In this document: positions 8,751 to 17,700 of the stretch, piece after piece
Position numbering within the stretch: position 1 is the stretch's first letter
How the letters are laid out: every line of letters begins with the position of its first letter
DNA from: Patescibacteria group bacterium
GTDB taxonomy: Bacteria; Patescibacteriota; Patescibacteriia; Magasanikbacterales; UBA922
DNA length: 55,907 bases
NCBI GenBank assembly: GCA_028687045.1
Contig: JAQUAW010000003.1
Location: 1-55,907, forward strand
Direction of reading: 5' to 3'
Notes under the pieces: model-generated
Seen by the model: the letters and a program-made list of their open reading frames with translations, nothing else
Databases searched by the model: none
Told to the model about the DNA's origin: nothing
Program-made: the position numbers and the translations under genes

Positions 8751-9226
8751 TTATGTTTAAAACAAAAAACCTGGTCTAATGACCAACTTTTTACAGTCGG
8801 CTTTAGAGCCAGGTAATAGTGCCAATTTCTTGTTCAACCATATAGCCCTTTGGCTTATTTGGCATGATACAAGATAAATGATCGTCCCGATTAATTCGGG
8901 ATTAAAAAATGCTTCTACCCATAAAGCACTTTTTAAAAACACTGAAGACTATTCTACACTAATTTTGTTTATTGTTCAATGGTTTGTGTTGATATGTTTA
9001 GATTAATAAAAAAACATGGATAATTTGGAATGTATAGTCCCTCATTGTTAAATTGTTACATTGCTAAATTGTTGTCTCGGTCACATATCAATTTAACAAT
9101 TTGACAATTTAGCCATTTCTAACATGTTTATATGATATATATCTCAGAGTTCATAATCAACTTTAGATAATTAATTTTTCGTTATAAATTTGCCTAAATA
9201 GATATTATTTGTTATTATACAAGCAT
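8751..9226. other. 476-base intergenic region with hairpins and dispersed repeats, no convincing gene
   Basis: It holds a hairpin CTGGTC-TAAT-GACCA (8771-8785), which read on the minus strand is followed by Ts. A 17-base palindrome, TCCCGATTAATTCGGGA, lies at 8885-8901. At 9048-9113 an imperfect inverted pair is made of the dispersed word AACAATTTAGCAATG. The 8771 hairpin word recurs at 28763. A minus-strand 61-residue frame at 8757-8942 is not convincing. Confidence 0.6.
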
Positions 9227-10042
9227 ATGTCATACATCAAAAAACAAGAGGAAATACAATTTATTATAGAAGGAGGAAGGATTTTGGGTGAAATATTAGA
9301 AAAAATAGCCAAAATGGTTAGACCTAATATTTCAGCTTATGAAATAGATATGGAAGCTGAGAGGCTTATTTTAGAGGCTGGAGGACGTCCTGCTTTCAAA
9401 GGTTACCGTACTAGAAAGAGTGATCCACCTTTTCCTTCTACTATTTGTGCTTCTGTGAACACTGAAGTTGTTCATGGTATTGCGACCAAAGATAAAATCT
9501 TAAAAGAAGGTGATATTTTTAGTATTGATATTGGTATGCAATATCCTTTGAATTGTGGTTTGGGTAAGGGTGGTAATGGATTTTTTACTGATACAGCTCT
9601 TACTGTGGCTGTAGGAGATATACCTGAAAAAACTAAACAACTTCTGAATGTCACCAAAAAATCATTAGAATTGGCTATTGAAAAATGTTTTGTTGGTAAT
9701 TCAATTGCGCTTATTGGCAAAACTATTGAAAATTATATTGACCCCCAAGGTTATGGTATTGTGCGTGACTTGGTTGGTCATGGTGTTGGTCATGAAGTTC
9801 ATGAAGAACCTCGCGTACCAAATTATTATGATAGAGATTTAGAAAGTTGGAAGTTGGAAAACAATGCTGTTATTGCTATCGAACCTATGATAACTATGGG
9901 AGATTATCATGTAGAAACCGCTGATGATGGTTGGGGAATATTGACTATTGATAATAGTTTGAGTGCTCATTTTGAACATACGATAATTATTACCAAAGAT
10001 GGACCTTTGGTTGTCACCAGAAGACCATCAGAACTCTCTTAA
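9227..10042 (+). CDS. map: Methionine aminopeptidase, type I
   Basis: This cytoplasmic metalloenzyme removes the initiator Met from new proteins. At 271 residues it has all five metal ligands: Asp in SIDIG, Asp in FFTDTA, His in GHGVGHEVHEEP, Glu in IAIEPM and Glu in AHFEHT. There is no N-terminal zinc finger. I prefer ATG 9227 (MSYIKKQEE) to the in-frame TTG at 9209. The next gene begins 4 bases after the stop, so they share a transcript. Confidence 0.95.
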   Translation: MSYIKKQEEIQFIIEGGRILGEILEKIAKMVRPNISAYEIDMEAERLILEAGGRPAFKGYRTRKSDPPFPSTICASVNTEVVHGIATKDKILKEGDIFSIDIGMQYPLNCGLGKGGNGFFTDTALTVAVGDIPEKTKQLLNVTKKSLELAIEKCFVGNSIALIGKTIENYIDPQGYGIVRDLVGHGVGHEVHEEPRVPNYYDRDLESWKLENNAVIAIEPMITMGDYHVETADDGWGILTIDNSLSAHFEHTIIITKDGPLVVTRRPSELS

Positions 10043-10046
10043 AAAT

Positions 10047-11666
10047 ATGAAAAAATTTTTATTTATATTTTTTATAATTAGCGGTTTTTTTGTACCGTTT
10101 TTTGTTTTTGCTGAAGAAACTCCGGATCAAACTGAGATTACCAATTGTTTGACTGATTCTTATAATACTTATATAGAAAAATTAAATAATTGTAATTCAA
10201 ATACTGTTGAAAATATTCAAGCAAAAATAGATGTCATAAATCAAGATTTGGATTTCAATTTGGCACTTTGTTATCAAGCTGGGGACCCTGAAATTTGCGC
10301 AAAACAGGCCTCTGACTATGCTCGTCGTGTGCAAAAATTGCAGGAAGATGCTACCAAACAGCAAGATGGTTGTCGTGAAGATGATTTGAAAAAAGAATAT
10401 ATTTCTGCTCAGAATATTTGTTATGAAAAATATTCTTTCAATAATGTTTGGGATACTCCAGCGTTGAAAGAAATGCTCAAAAATCAAGCTTTGGATTCTT
10501 TATCACTTAGTCAGGAAAAAATAAATGAATTAACTAGTTGTATCCAAAATTTAGATAATAAATATGATTTGAATAATTTGACAGGAGATTTAGAAAGAGA
10601 AATAGCCTCTTGTTATAATGTTGCCGGTCTAAAAAATACAGCTGATTTGTCACAAGGTGTATCTGTTGTATTGGATTGTGCAAGTGAAAAATTAAATTTG
10701 GCAGAAAATCAATCACTACTCAATTTGGCAGCGACAGCTACGGGTCAACAAAAACAATATTTAGAACAATGCGTCATCAAAAAACTTAATCCCGTAGTAG
10801 CTGGAGTAGCTGTTTTGAATGTTCCTTTTGCTTCTGGTTTTGGTAATTTCTTTTTATATTTTCAATTTTTGTTTACTCAGCCATTGCTTTTGGTAACTAA
10901 GAAAAAAAATAAATCGTGGGGTAAAGTATTCAATTCTTTGAATCAAGATCCTGTAGATTTGGCTACTGTAAGACTTTTGTATAAGCAAGACAAAAAAATT
11001 GCTAAGACAATTGTAACGGGACGTAGTGGTGAATATTTATTTTTACCTGAGCCAGGTAATTATACATTGGAAGTCAATAAAAGTGGTTTTCTTTTTCCTT
11101 CTGGTTATGATTATTTTGAATTAGATAATGAATATAAAGGTGAAGATATTTTGGTAGATTCTCATGATGATGTTGTAAATAAACATGTGCCTGTTGATCC
11201 AACTGAAAAAAAGCCTTCAAAATTCAAGTTCAATTTGCGTAAATGGAAAAAAAGAATTTCTCTGTTACTTGGTTTTAGTGCCCCTTTGTTTGCAGTAGTT
11301 GTAGTCGTTTTGATACCAAAATGGTGGACAGCTTCTATCTTGATAATACATATTGCTTTACTTTTTCTTTTTATTCGTCTTTCTTTTGGCAAAAAAGAAA
11401 CTCAATATGGTCGTGTCTATGGTCCAAAAAATTCCTCACTTATGGGTGTAACCGTTTCTTTATTTGAGAAAAGACGTAATAGACTAATAGAATATTATGT
11501 AACAGATGTCTTTGGTCGTTACTTTTTGCCAATAGCGGTGGGGGAGTATAGTGTGGTATTTGAGAAAAAATGTTTTGAAAGAAAACAGATTGACTTGAAT
11601 ATTTCTAGTAAAGAAAAAGATGCTAAGATTTTGAAGATTGATGTTAAACTAGAAAAACAAAATTAA
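10047..11666 (+). CDS. Exported membrane protein with two carboxypeptidase-regulatory-like domains
   Basis: The protein has 539 residues. A signal peptide (MKKFLFIFFIISGFFVPFFVFA, about 1-22) is followed by a cysteine-containing helical region (about 25-260), a hydrophobic patch (about 265-300) and a first CarboxypepD_reg-like beta sandwich (about 305-375, with the typical GEYLFL-PEPGNYTLEV pattern). Two close membrane helices come next (about 405-450), then a second such domain (about 455-530, with GRYFLPIAVGEYSV). These folds act as structural or binding modules, not enzymes. The paired cysteines suggest disulfides outside the membrane, in keeping with the Dsb genes at 26-27 kb and 51.6 kb. 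ATG 10047 is preferred because the in-frame ATG at 9999 would run through the end of map and spoil the signal peptide. Confidence 0.75.
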   Translation: MKKFLFIFFIISGFFVPFFVFAEETPDQTEITNCLTDSYNTYIEKLNNCNSNTVENIQAKIDVINQDLDFNLALCYQAGDPEICAKQASDYARRVQKLQEDATKQQDGCREDDLKKEYISAQNICYEKYSFNNVWDTPALKEMLKNQALDSLSLSQEKINELTSCIQNLDNKYDLNNLTGDLEREIASCYNVAGLKNTADLSQGVSVVLDCASEKLNLAENQSLLNLAATATGQQKQYLEQCVIKKLNPVVAGVAVLNVPFASGFGNFFLYFQFLFTQPLLLVTKKKNKSWGKVFNSLNQDPVDLATVRLLYKQDKKIAKTIVTGRSGEYLFLPEPGNYTLEVNKSGFLFPSGYDYFELDNEYKGEDILVDSHDDVVNKHVPVDPTEKKPSKFKFNLRKWKKRISLLLGFSAPLFAVVVVVLIPKWWTASILIIHIALLFLFIRLSFGKKETQYGRVYGPKNSSLMGVTVSLFEKRRNRLIEYYVTDVFGRYFLPIAVGEYSVVFEKKCFERKQIDLNISSKEKDAKILKIDVKLEKQN

Positions 11667-11696
11667 TTTTTTAAGTGTAAGATATAAGAAATAAAT

Positions 11697-11815
11697 GGTT
11701 AATTTCAAATATCAAAATCCAAATTTCAAAATAATTACAAACTTTCAATATCAAATATTTGGTCATTTAATAATTTGGATTTGTTTTGAAATTTAAGCTT
11801 TGAAATTTGTCATTA
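11697..11815. repeat. Dispersed CAAATTTCAAA-type repeat, imperfect inverted arrangement
   Basis: The left side consists of short TTTCAAATATCAAAATCC-type words. The right side carries their reverse complements (ATTTGGATTT, TTTTGAAATTT). The same kind of word appears inside coding sequence at 20259-20312. It fills most of the 186-base gap before ruvX. Confidence 0.6.
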
Positions 11816-11852
11816 TATACAGTCTTTGCATTTAAAATTTTTTTAATAAAAT

Positions 11853-12233
11853 ATGAACATATTAGGAATAGATTACGGTAAAAAAAAAATCGGTCTTGCT
11901 TGGTTGCAGACTGGTCTTGATGTTATTTTACCTTTTGGTTTAGTTATGGAAAAAACCAGAGAAGAACAATTGAAAAAATTGGCAATTATTATCAAAGAAG
12001 AAAATATTGATAAAATTATTTTTGGTTTTCCTTTGACTTTGGAAGATATGAGTGAAAATAATAATACAGAGAGAATAAAAAAATTCGCAGAGGATTTGTA
12101 TAATATTACCAAAAAAGAATTTGAATTTATTGATGAAAGACTTACTACTTCTGAAGCTAGAACTATGGATGGTGATGCTTCCCTTGATGAAAAGTCCGCA
12201 ATGCTGATATTGAAGACGTATTTAGATAATTAA
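11853..12233 (+). CDS. ruvX: Putative Holliday junction resolvase RuvX (YqgF family)
   Basis: This is a 126-residue RNase H-fold protein. It has the family's four landmarks: GIDYGKKKIGLA (Asp at about 6), FGFPLTLEDM (about 62-71), DERLTT (about 93-98) and DEKSAMLIL (about 109-117). YqgF proteins act in Holliday junction processing or in pre-16S rRNA 5' maturation. Which role applies here cannot be told from sequence. It stands next to recO, so a repair cluster is plausible. Confidence 0.9.
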   Translation: MNILGIDYGKKKIGLAWLQTGLDVILPFGLVMEKTREEQLKKLAIIIKEENIDKIIFGFPLTLEDMSENNNTERIKKFAEDLYNITKKEFEFIDERLTTSEARTMDGDASLDEKSAMLILKTYLDN

Positions 12234-12361
12234 ATTAGATTCAGCTGTCAGCAGATACAGCAGATTCAGTATTATTATTATCTCTATTGTATCTCAATTT
12301 TATCTTTATTTATTTTTGCAAAAGTGTTTATATTTTGTTTGTAATCTGAACTTGAATTTCT

Positions 12362-13000
12362 ATGCTTTCTATTGTCCTCTCCCGCAAAGATTTTCGTGAA
12401 CATGATCAGATAGTTTCATTGTATGTCAAAGAGAAGGGTAAGTTGAGTTTGATAGTGCGTGGTGTAAAAAAAATTGTTAGCAAAAACTCAGCGCATCTTG
12501 AACCTTTTTCTTTTGTGAATATTACGATTGAAAAAGGTAAAGAAGCAGATTATTTGACTCGTGTACAATCAGTAGATTATCTTCGTAATGTAAGAGAAAA
12601 TTTGAACAAAAGTCTAATGGCCAGTTATGCTGTTTCTATTGTCGACAAATTTTTTTCAGAGGGTGATCATGATGAACAGTTTTTTGTTTTTTTAGAAAAT
12701 TTTTTATTTTTTTTGAATGATTTAGAAAATATAGATAATAAAGAAATTATTTTGTTACTAGATTATTTTATGGTTAATTTGTTGTATTTTTTGGGTTTTA
12801 ATTTTAGCAGTAATGAAAAAATAGCTAATAGTAGTATTTTACCTTATATAGAAATTCTGGAAAAAGGTAATTTGACAGAAGTTTTACTTATTGATTTTGA
12901 CCTATACTCAGCCAAAAAAGTACACAAAGTGATACATAACTGGTTTGAGCATCTTTTGGAAAGAAAAGTGGCTGATTGGTCTAAGACTTGCATAATTTAG
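12362..13000 (+). CDS. recO: DNA repair protein RecO
   Basis: At 212 residues it is a little shorter than typical RecO (about 240). The N-terminal OB fold shows VLSRKDFREHDQIVSLY and KGKLSLIVRGVKK (residues 5-40). A helical C-terminal domain follows. No zinc-binding cysteine cluster remains in it, which is common in reduced forms. RecO loads RecA with RecR onto SSB-coated DNA. Confidence 0.85.
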   Translation: MLSIVLSRKDFREHDQIVSLYVKEKGKLSLIVRGVKKIVSKNSAHLEPFSFVNITIEKGKEADYLTRVQSVDYLRNVRENLNKSLMASYAVSIVDKFFSEGDHDEQFFVFLENFLFFLNDLENIDNKEIILLLDYFMVNLLYFLGFNFSSNEKIANSSILPYIEILEKGNLTEVLLIDFDLYSAKKVHKVIHNWFEHLLERKVADWSKTCII

Positions 13001-13229
13001 GTAGTCATTGTAGTATAGATTTGGATTTTAGTTAATACTTTTTTATTAATTTTTATTTATCATCTCTATTTTATCTCTTCTTTTTAGAAAATAAGATAGA
13101 GATAAAGAGATGAATTGAGATAAATAATTTTATTGAATTACAAAATCTTATCTCAATTTATTGAAAATATTTTTTATAAATAAAGTAATGATTAAAAAAT
13201 AAATATCTAATTAAAATTAATACATAATT
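13001..13229. repeat. Intergenic region with ATCTCTATTTTATCTC dispersed repeat
   Basis: ATCTCTATTTTATCTC (13062-13077) faces an imperfect inverted copy at about 13092-13112. Similar words occur at 12279-12298 and 36958-36976. No gene is seen. Confidence 0.5.
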
Positions 13230-14519
13230 ATGTTTATCAAAAATATCGCTGAAAAAGTAGGTCAAGAAGTAGAGCTAAAAGGTTGGGTTTACAACAGACG
13301 TTCTTCTGGGTCTTTGGTTTTTTTGGAAGTTCGTGATGGTACTGGTTTTATTCAGGCCGTTGTTGTCAAAGATTCTGTAAGTTCTGAAGTTTGGGAGAAT
13401 GCTGAAAAAACAACACAAGAATCTTCTGTTAGTTTATTGGGAACTGTAAGTAAACATCCTAAACAAGAAGGTGTTTATGAATTGCAAGTAAAATCTTTGA
13501 CTATAATTGGTTTGTCAGAAGATTATCCTATTGCCAACAAAGAACATGGACCAGAATTTTTGCTTGAAAATCGTCACTTGTGGTTGCGTTCAAAAAAACA
13601 ATGGGCAATTTTGCGTATTCGTGATACTGTGGAAACTGCTATCAATGAGTATTTGCATAGTGAAGAATTTATTCGTACTGATTCTCCAATTTTTACACCA
13701 AATGCTTGTGAAGGTACTACCACACTTTTTCCAGTACCATATTTTGATTTGGGTGAAGCCTATTTATCTCAATCAGGACAGCTTTATATTGAAGCGGCGA
13801 TTGCGAGTGTAGGACGTTGTTATGATTTTGGGCCAGTATTTCGCGCTGAAAAATCTGTTACCAAAAGACATTTGACAGAATTTTGGATGATGGATGCTGA
13901 AGCTGCTTTTGTAGAACATGAAGAAAATTTGCGTATTCAAGAAGGTCTTGTCAAAGCTATTGTCAAAAAGTGTCTGGATAACTGTACTGAAGAATTCAAA
14001 ATTTTGGAAAGAAATACTGAACCATTGAAAAAAGTTTTGGAAAAACCATTTACTCGTTATACTTATGATGACGCTATTGTAAAACTAAATGAACTTGGTA
14101 GTGATATAAAACATGGTGAAGATTTGGGTAATGATGATGAAGGACTTTTGACCAAAGATAGTGATGTGCCAGTATTCATCGAAAAATGGCCAAAGACTAT
14201 CAAACCTTTTTATATGAAGATAGATCCAGAAAACAATTCTCGTGTATTGAATGATGATCTGATTGGTATTGAAGGTTCTGGAGAATTGATTGGTGGTTCA
14301 CAGCGTGAAGATAATTTTGATTTATTGTTAGAAAGAATTAGAGAAGAAAATTTGCCAGAAGCTGAATATTCTTGGTATACAGATTTACGTAAATATGGTT
14401 CTGTACCTCATGCTGGTTTTGGTATTGGTGTTGAGCGTGCTGTACGTTGGATGGCTGGTATTGAACATATCCGTGAGTGTATTCCGTTCCCAAGAATGGT
14501 GAACAGACTTAAACCATAG
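13230..14519 (+). CDS. asnS: Asparagine--tRNA ligase
   Basis: This 429-residue class IIb synthetase charges tRNA-Asn. The N-terminal OB anticodon-binding fold covers about residues 1-105 (GWVYNRRSSGSLVFLEVRDG). The family marker NRHLWLRS is at about 113-120. Motif 2 (FRAEKSVTKRHLTEFWMMDAE) favours AsnRS over AspRS, and motif 3 is GFGIGVERAVRWMAG near the C-terminus. A GatCAB-independent route to Asn-tRNA is therefore available. Confidence 0.93.
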   Translation: MFIKNIAEKVGQEVELKGWVYNRRSSGSLVFLEVRDGTGFIQAVVVKDSVSSEVWENAEKTTQESSVSLLGTVSKHPKQEGVYELQVKSLTIIGLSEDYPIANKEHGPEFLLENRHLWLRSKKQWAILRIRDTVETAINEYLHSEEFIRTDSPIFTPNACEGTTTLFPVPYFDLGEAYLSQSGQLYIEAAIASVGRCYDFGPVFRAEKSVTKRHLTEFWMMDAEAAFVEHEENLRIQEGLVKAIVKKCLDNCTEEFKILERNTEPLKKVLEKPFTRYTYDDAIVKLNELGSDIKHGEDLGNDDEGLLTKDSDVPVFIEKWPKTIKPFYMKIDPENNSRVLNDDLIGIEGSGELIGGSQREDNFDLLLERIREENLPEAEYSWYTDLRKYGSVPHAGFGIGVERAVRWMAGIEHIRECIPFPRMVNRLKP

Positions 14520-14550
14520 GTGGTTTATTTAGTTAAATTTTTTGTTAAGA

Positions 14551-14577
14551 AACGTCCTTATAGTTAAGGGCGTTTTT
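14551..14577 (+). terminator. Terminator of asnS
   Basis: A 10-bp stem (14551-14560 with 14565-14574, one G-U pair), a 4-base loop and a T tract. Confidence 0.8.
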
Positions 14578-14591
14578 AATTTACAAATTTT

Positions 14592-14610
14592 ATCCCGATT
14601 TAATCGGGAT
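14592..14610. repeat. Palindrome ATCCCGATTTAATCGGGAT
   Basis: A perfect 19-base palindrome around a central T. It is a close relative of the one at 8885-8901. Words of this type are dispersed between genes here. Confidence 0.65.
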
Positions 14611-14731
14611 TAAAACAATTTTTGAATGTCTGAATTTATAAAACTTCTTTAAATTAAGTCATTTAAAATTTCAAAATTATCACGGTGTGGATAATACCAC
14701 CTTTCACATATTATAACTTTTACTCAATATA

Positions 14732-14740
14732 TGTTATAAT
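14732..14740 (+). promoter_or_regulatory. Extended -10 promoter of the T4SS operon
   Basis: TGT-TATAAT lies 34 bases upstream of the ATG at 14775. It heads an 11-kb run of same-strand, closely spaced genes. Confidence 0.6.
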
Positions 14741-14774
14741 AAGGATAAGTTTTATAAACGGCTAACCAAAAAAC

Positions 14775-17700
14775 ATGAGTCGTTTTGTTTTAGAACAATT
14801 GAACAAAATAAAAGCCTTGGTAAGCAAAATTTTACCACAGAGATTATCCGGATATAACTATCAGGTGTTTTTTGTTTTTTTACTAGTAGTATTTTTTGCG
14901 TTATCAACCAAATATGTACATGCTGGATTTGTCGAATGGATAGTAGAAGCTATTTCTAGTATGTTATTGGGTCTTGCTACTGTCGCCATGGCTTTGACTA
15001 TTTTTTTCTTACGTTATTTTATTACTCTTGCTAGTTACAACAATTATATAGATGTGAGTGTGGTGAAACTTGGTTGGGTGATGGTACGTGATGTGGCAAA
15101 TATGTTTTTTGTGGTTTCACTTTTGGTCATTGCTTTTGCGACTATTCTGGGTGTTGAAAAGTATGAATGGAAAAAAGGCTTGGTCAAATTGGTAATAATG
15201 GCGATACTTATCAATTTTAGTAATCTTATTGCTCAGATTATTATTGATGCTGCTCATATCTTCACTATTACTTTTTTGAATGCAGTATCTGCTAGTGCTG
15301 GTGGCAACTTGATGAACATGTTTAGTCTGGGTGAGATTACCAATATAATTACGGGTAAGAATATCGGAGACAGTATGCAATCAGCTACCTCTTCGATTTT
15401 CGTAGCTTCTTTTGTAGCTTTTTTGTTTGCGGTGGGTACAGCTGTTGTGATGGGTTCTTATGTTGTGGTTATGGCTTTGCGTGTTGTTGTTTTGTGGGCT
15501 CTTATAATCTTGTCACCATTGGCTTATCTTATGTCTGCTTTGCCAAATGGAGAAAAGTATTCTCAAAAGTGGTGGACGGAGTTCATGCAACATGTTATCG
15601 TCGCGCCTGTGATGGTTTTTTTCTTATGGTTGGCTTTTGCAACTTTGGGTACAGGGCAAATCATGAGTGAAATAAAACAAGGCAATACTATTCCTTTACA
15701 ACAAAGTAGTGATGCTTTGTCTGTTTCTTTGACTAGTGTTTCTACTTGGGAAAATATGTCCAATTATATCTTGGCTCTTATCTTTTTGATGATTGGTTTG
15801 AAGATGACTAGAGAGAGTGGTGCGACTGGTGCAGGTATGTTGAATGCGGTAGAAGGTTATGCTAAGAAAGTTGCGACGATTGCTAGTGGTTATGCCGCTG
15901 GTAGATGGTTGGTGGGTAAGGGTGCTGAAAAAGGAAAGAAATTTGTGGGGGATTATGGAAGATTGACTTCTGCCAAAGTTATGGATACCAAAGCTGGAAA
16001 TTTTGTCAAAAAATGGAGTGGTGCTAAGTGGTTAGGAAATGCTGGTCTTAGAAGAAAAGCAGCTATAGAAAGACTAGAACAATATAAAAAAGATAAAGAA
16101 AGAGAAGTTATGGAAAAAGGTGGTGGTTTGAGTGGTATGCTTGCTCCTAGCTATGAAAAAATGGCTGCTCAAAAAGCAAAAGCTGATGCTGCCGCCAAAG
16201 AAGCCCAAAATGATTTTAAAGAATTAGAGATAAAAGCTGAGCTTGATTTGTCCAACAAAGAAAAAGGAACTTTTCAAGAAAGACAAGATAAGGCTCTTGC
16301 TGCCGCTACAAGTAAAAATTTGGAAAAATTGAAAAAAGAAGCTGAAGCAGAAACTGATCCTGAAAAACAAAAAGAAAAACTTAAAGAACTTGCACAGCTT
16401 ACAAAAGACGCGGCTGGTATCAAAGGTATGGAAGATGAAATGAAAAAATTGGACAAAGAAGCCAAAGATGAAACTGATCCAGAAGAAAAAAAGAAAAAAT
16501 ATGCCAAGATTGCAGAGCTCAGAGATGAAAGAAGAGAAGCCCTAGCCAGAACTACAGGCTTAGATGATGCTGGTATGGTGGCTTTGGAAAGAAAGTCTAT
16601 GCAAGGATTGTCATATATGAGTGGAAAAACTCGTGAAATCGAAAATGCTGATGCTGAAAAGACTATGAGACAAACTATAGATGAGGATTTCAATAAGCTC
16701 AATTTGGCTAGATTGTCTAGACAACGCAATGAATCAGAAGCTGCTATCCAAGGTGCTATCGATGATTATATCACCTCTCAAATGAAAAGTATTGATGAGT
16801 TCACTCATGATGATATTTTGAAGTTTGCTGAAAAAGAAAGACAAAAAAAGATTGATAAAGATTCTGATAAGGCAATAAAAGCTAAAGAAGCAGAATTAAA
16901 AGCAGAAGGAAGAGACGTTTTAACTGAAGAACAAAAAACAGAAATGAAACAAAAAATTGATCGTGAAACTGCTCCTCTAGACTTTACAGAAGCATCTAGT
17001 AAATATTTTGAAGAAAAAGCTAAAGAAAGACAAACAGAGATAAACAAAAAAGTAAAAGCTGGTGCTACTTTGCAAAGTGCTACTTCACAAGTTGATGATA
17101 AGCTCAAAACAGAAAAACAAGCTTCTCGTGAAAGTCGTATTCAAAAGATTATGCAAGATAATCCTAGTTTATCTAGAGAAGACGCTGAAGCACAATTCAA
17201 AACAACAACAAAAGCTGACGTTTTGAAAAATTATGGTACAACATTAAAGTCTGCTGAAGACAAATTTAGAGCAGACTGGGCAAAGAAAAAGAAAGAAGAC
17301 TTCGAAGACAAATTTCTTAGTGAAAGAAAAGAAGAACTTAGAAAGGAAATTGGCGGTAAAATTAAAGAAGAAGAAGCTTCAAAGGAAAAGAGCCAAAAAC
17401 TTAATCAGTCTGAAATAGAAGAAGAAATTGAAAAAAGAATTGAAGAAACTCTTTATAAAAAAGATGACAATAACAAAATAACAGATAAATTAAAATTGCG
17501 AGAACAACATGATTTAACTTTAAAAGTTGATAGAGCTTATTCAGATGGTGATGTTGGAAAAGAATTAGAGGCTGCTTCTAAAGCTAAATTTGAGAAGAGA
17601 AAAGCTGCGGTAGGAACCGGAGACGTAAGTTCTATTGTAGCTGATGACACTAGACAAGCTCTTGTCTCTAATATGTCAGATTATGAGAGAGCAAACATTA

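Noticed and set aside
8757-8942. Minus-strand 61-residue frame in the gap after the surface gene
   Set aside because: It spans a terminator-like hairpin and a palindrome, has no promoter or start context, and its composition is not protein-like.
13507-13812. Plus-strand 101-residue frame inside asnS
   Set aside because: Out-of-frame shadow of a conserved synthetase.
16274-17107. Minus-strand Ser/Ala-rich frames opposite the VirB6-like tail
   Set aside because: They mirror Lys/Glu coiled-coil codons; no start context.
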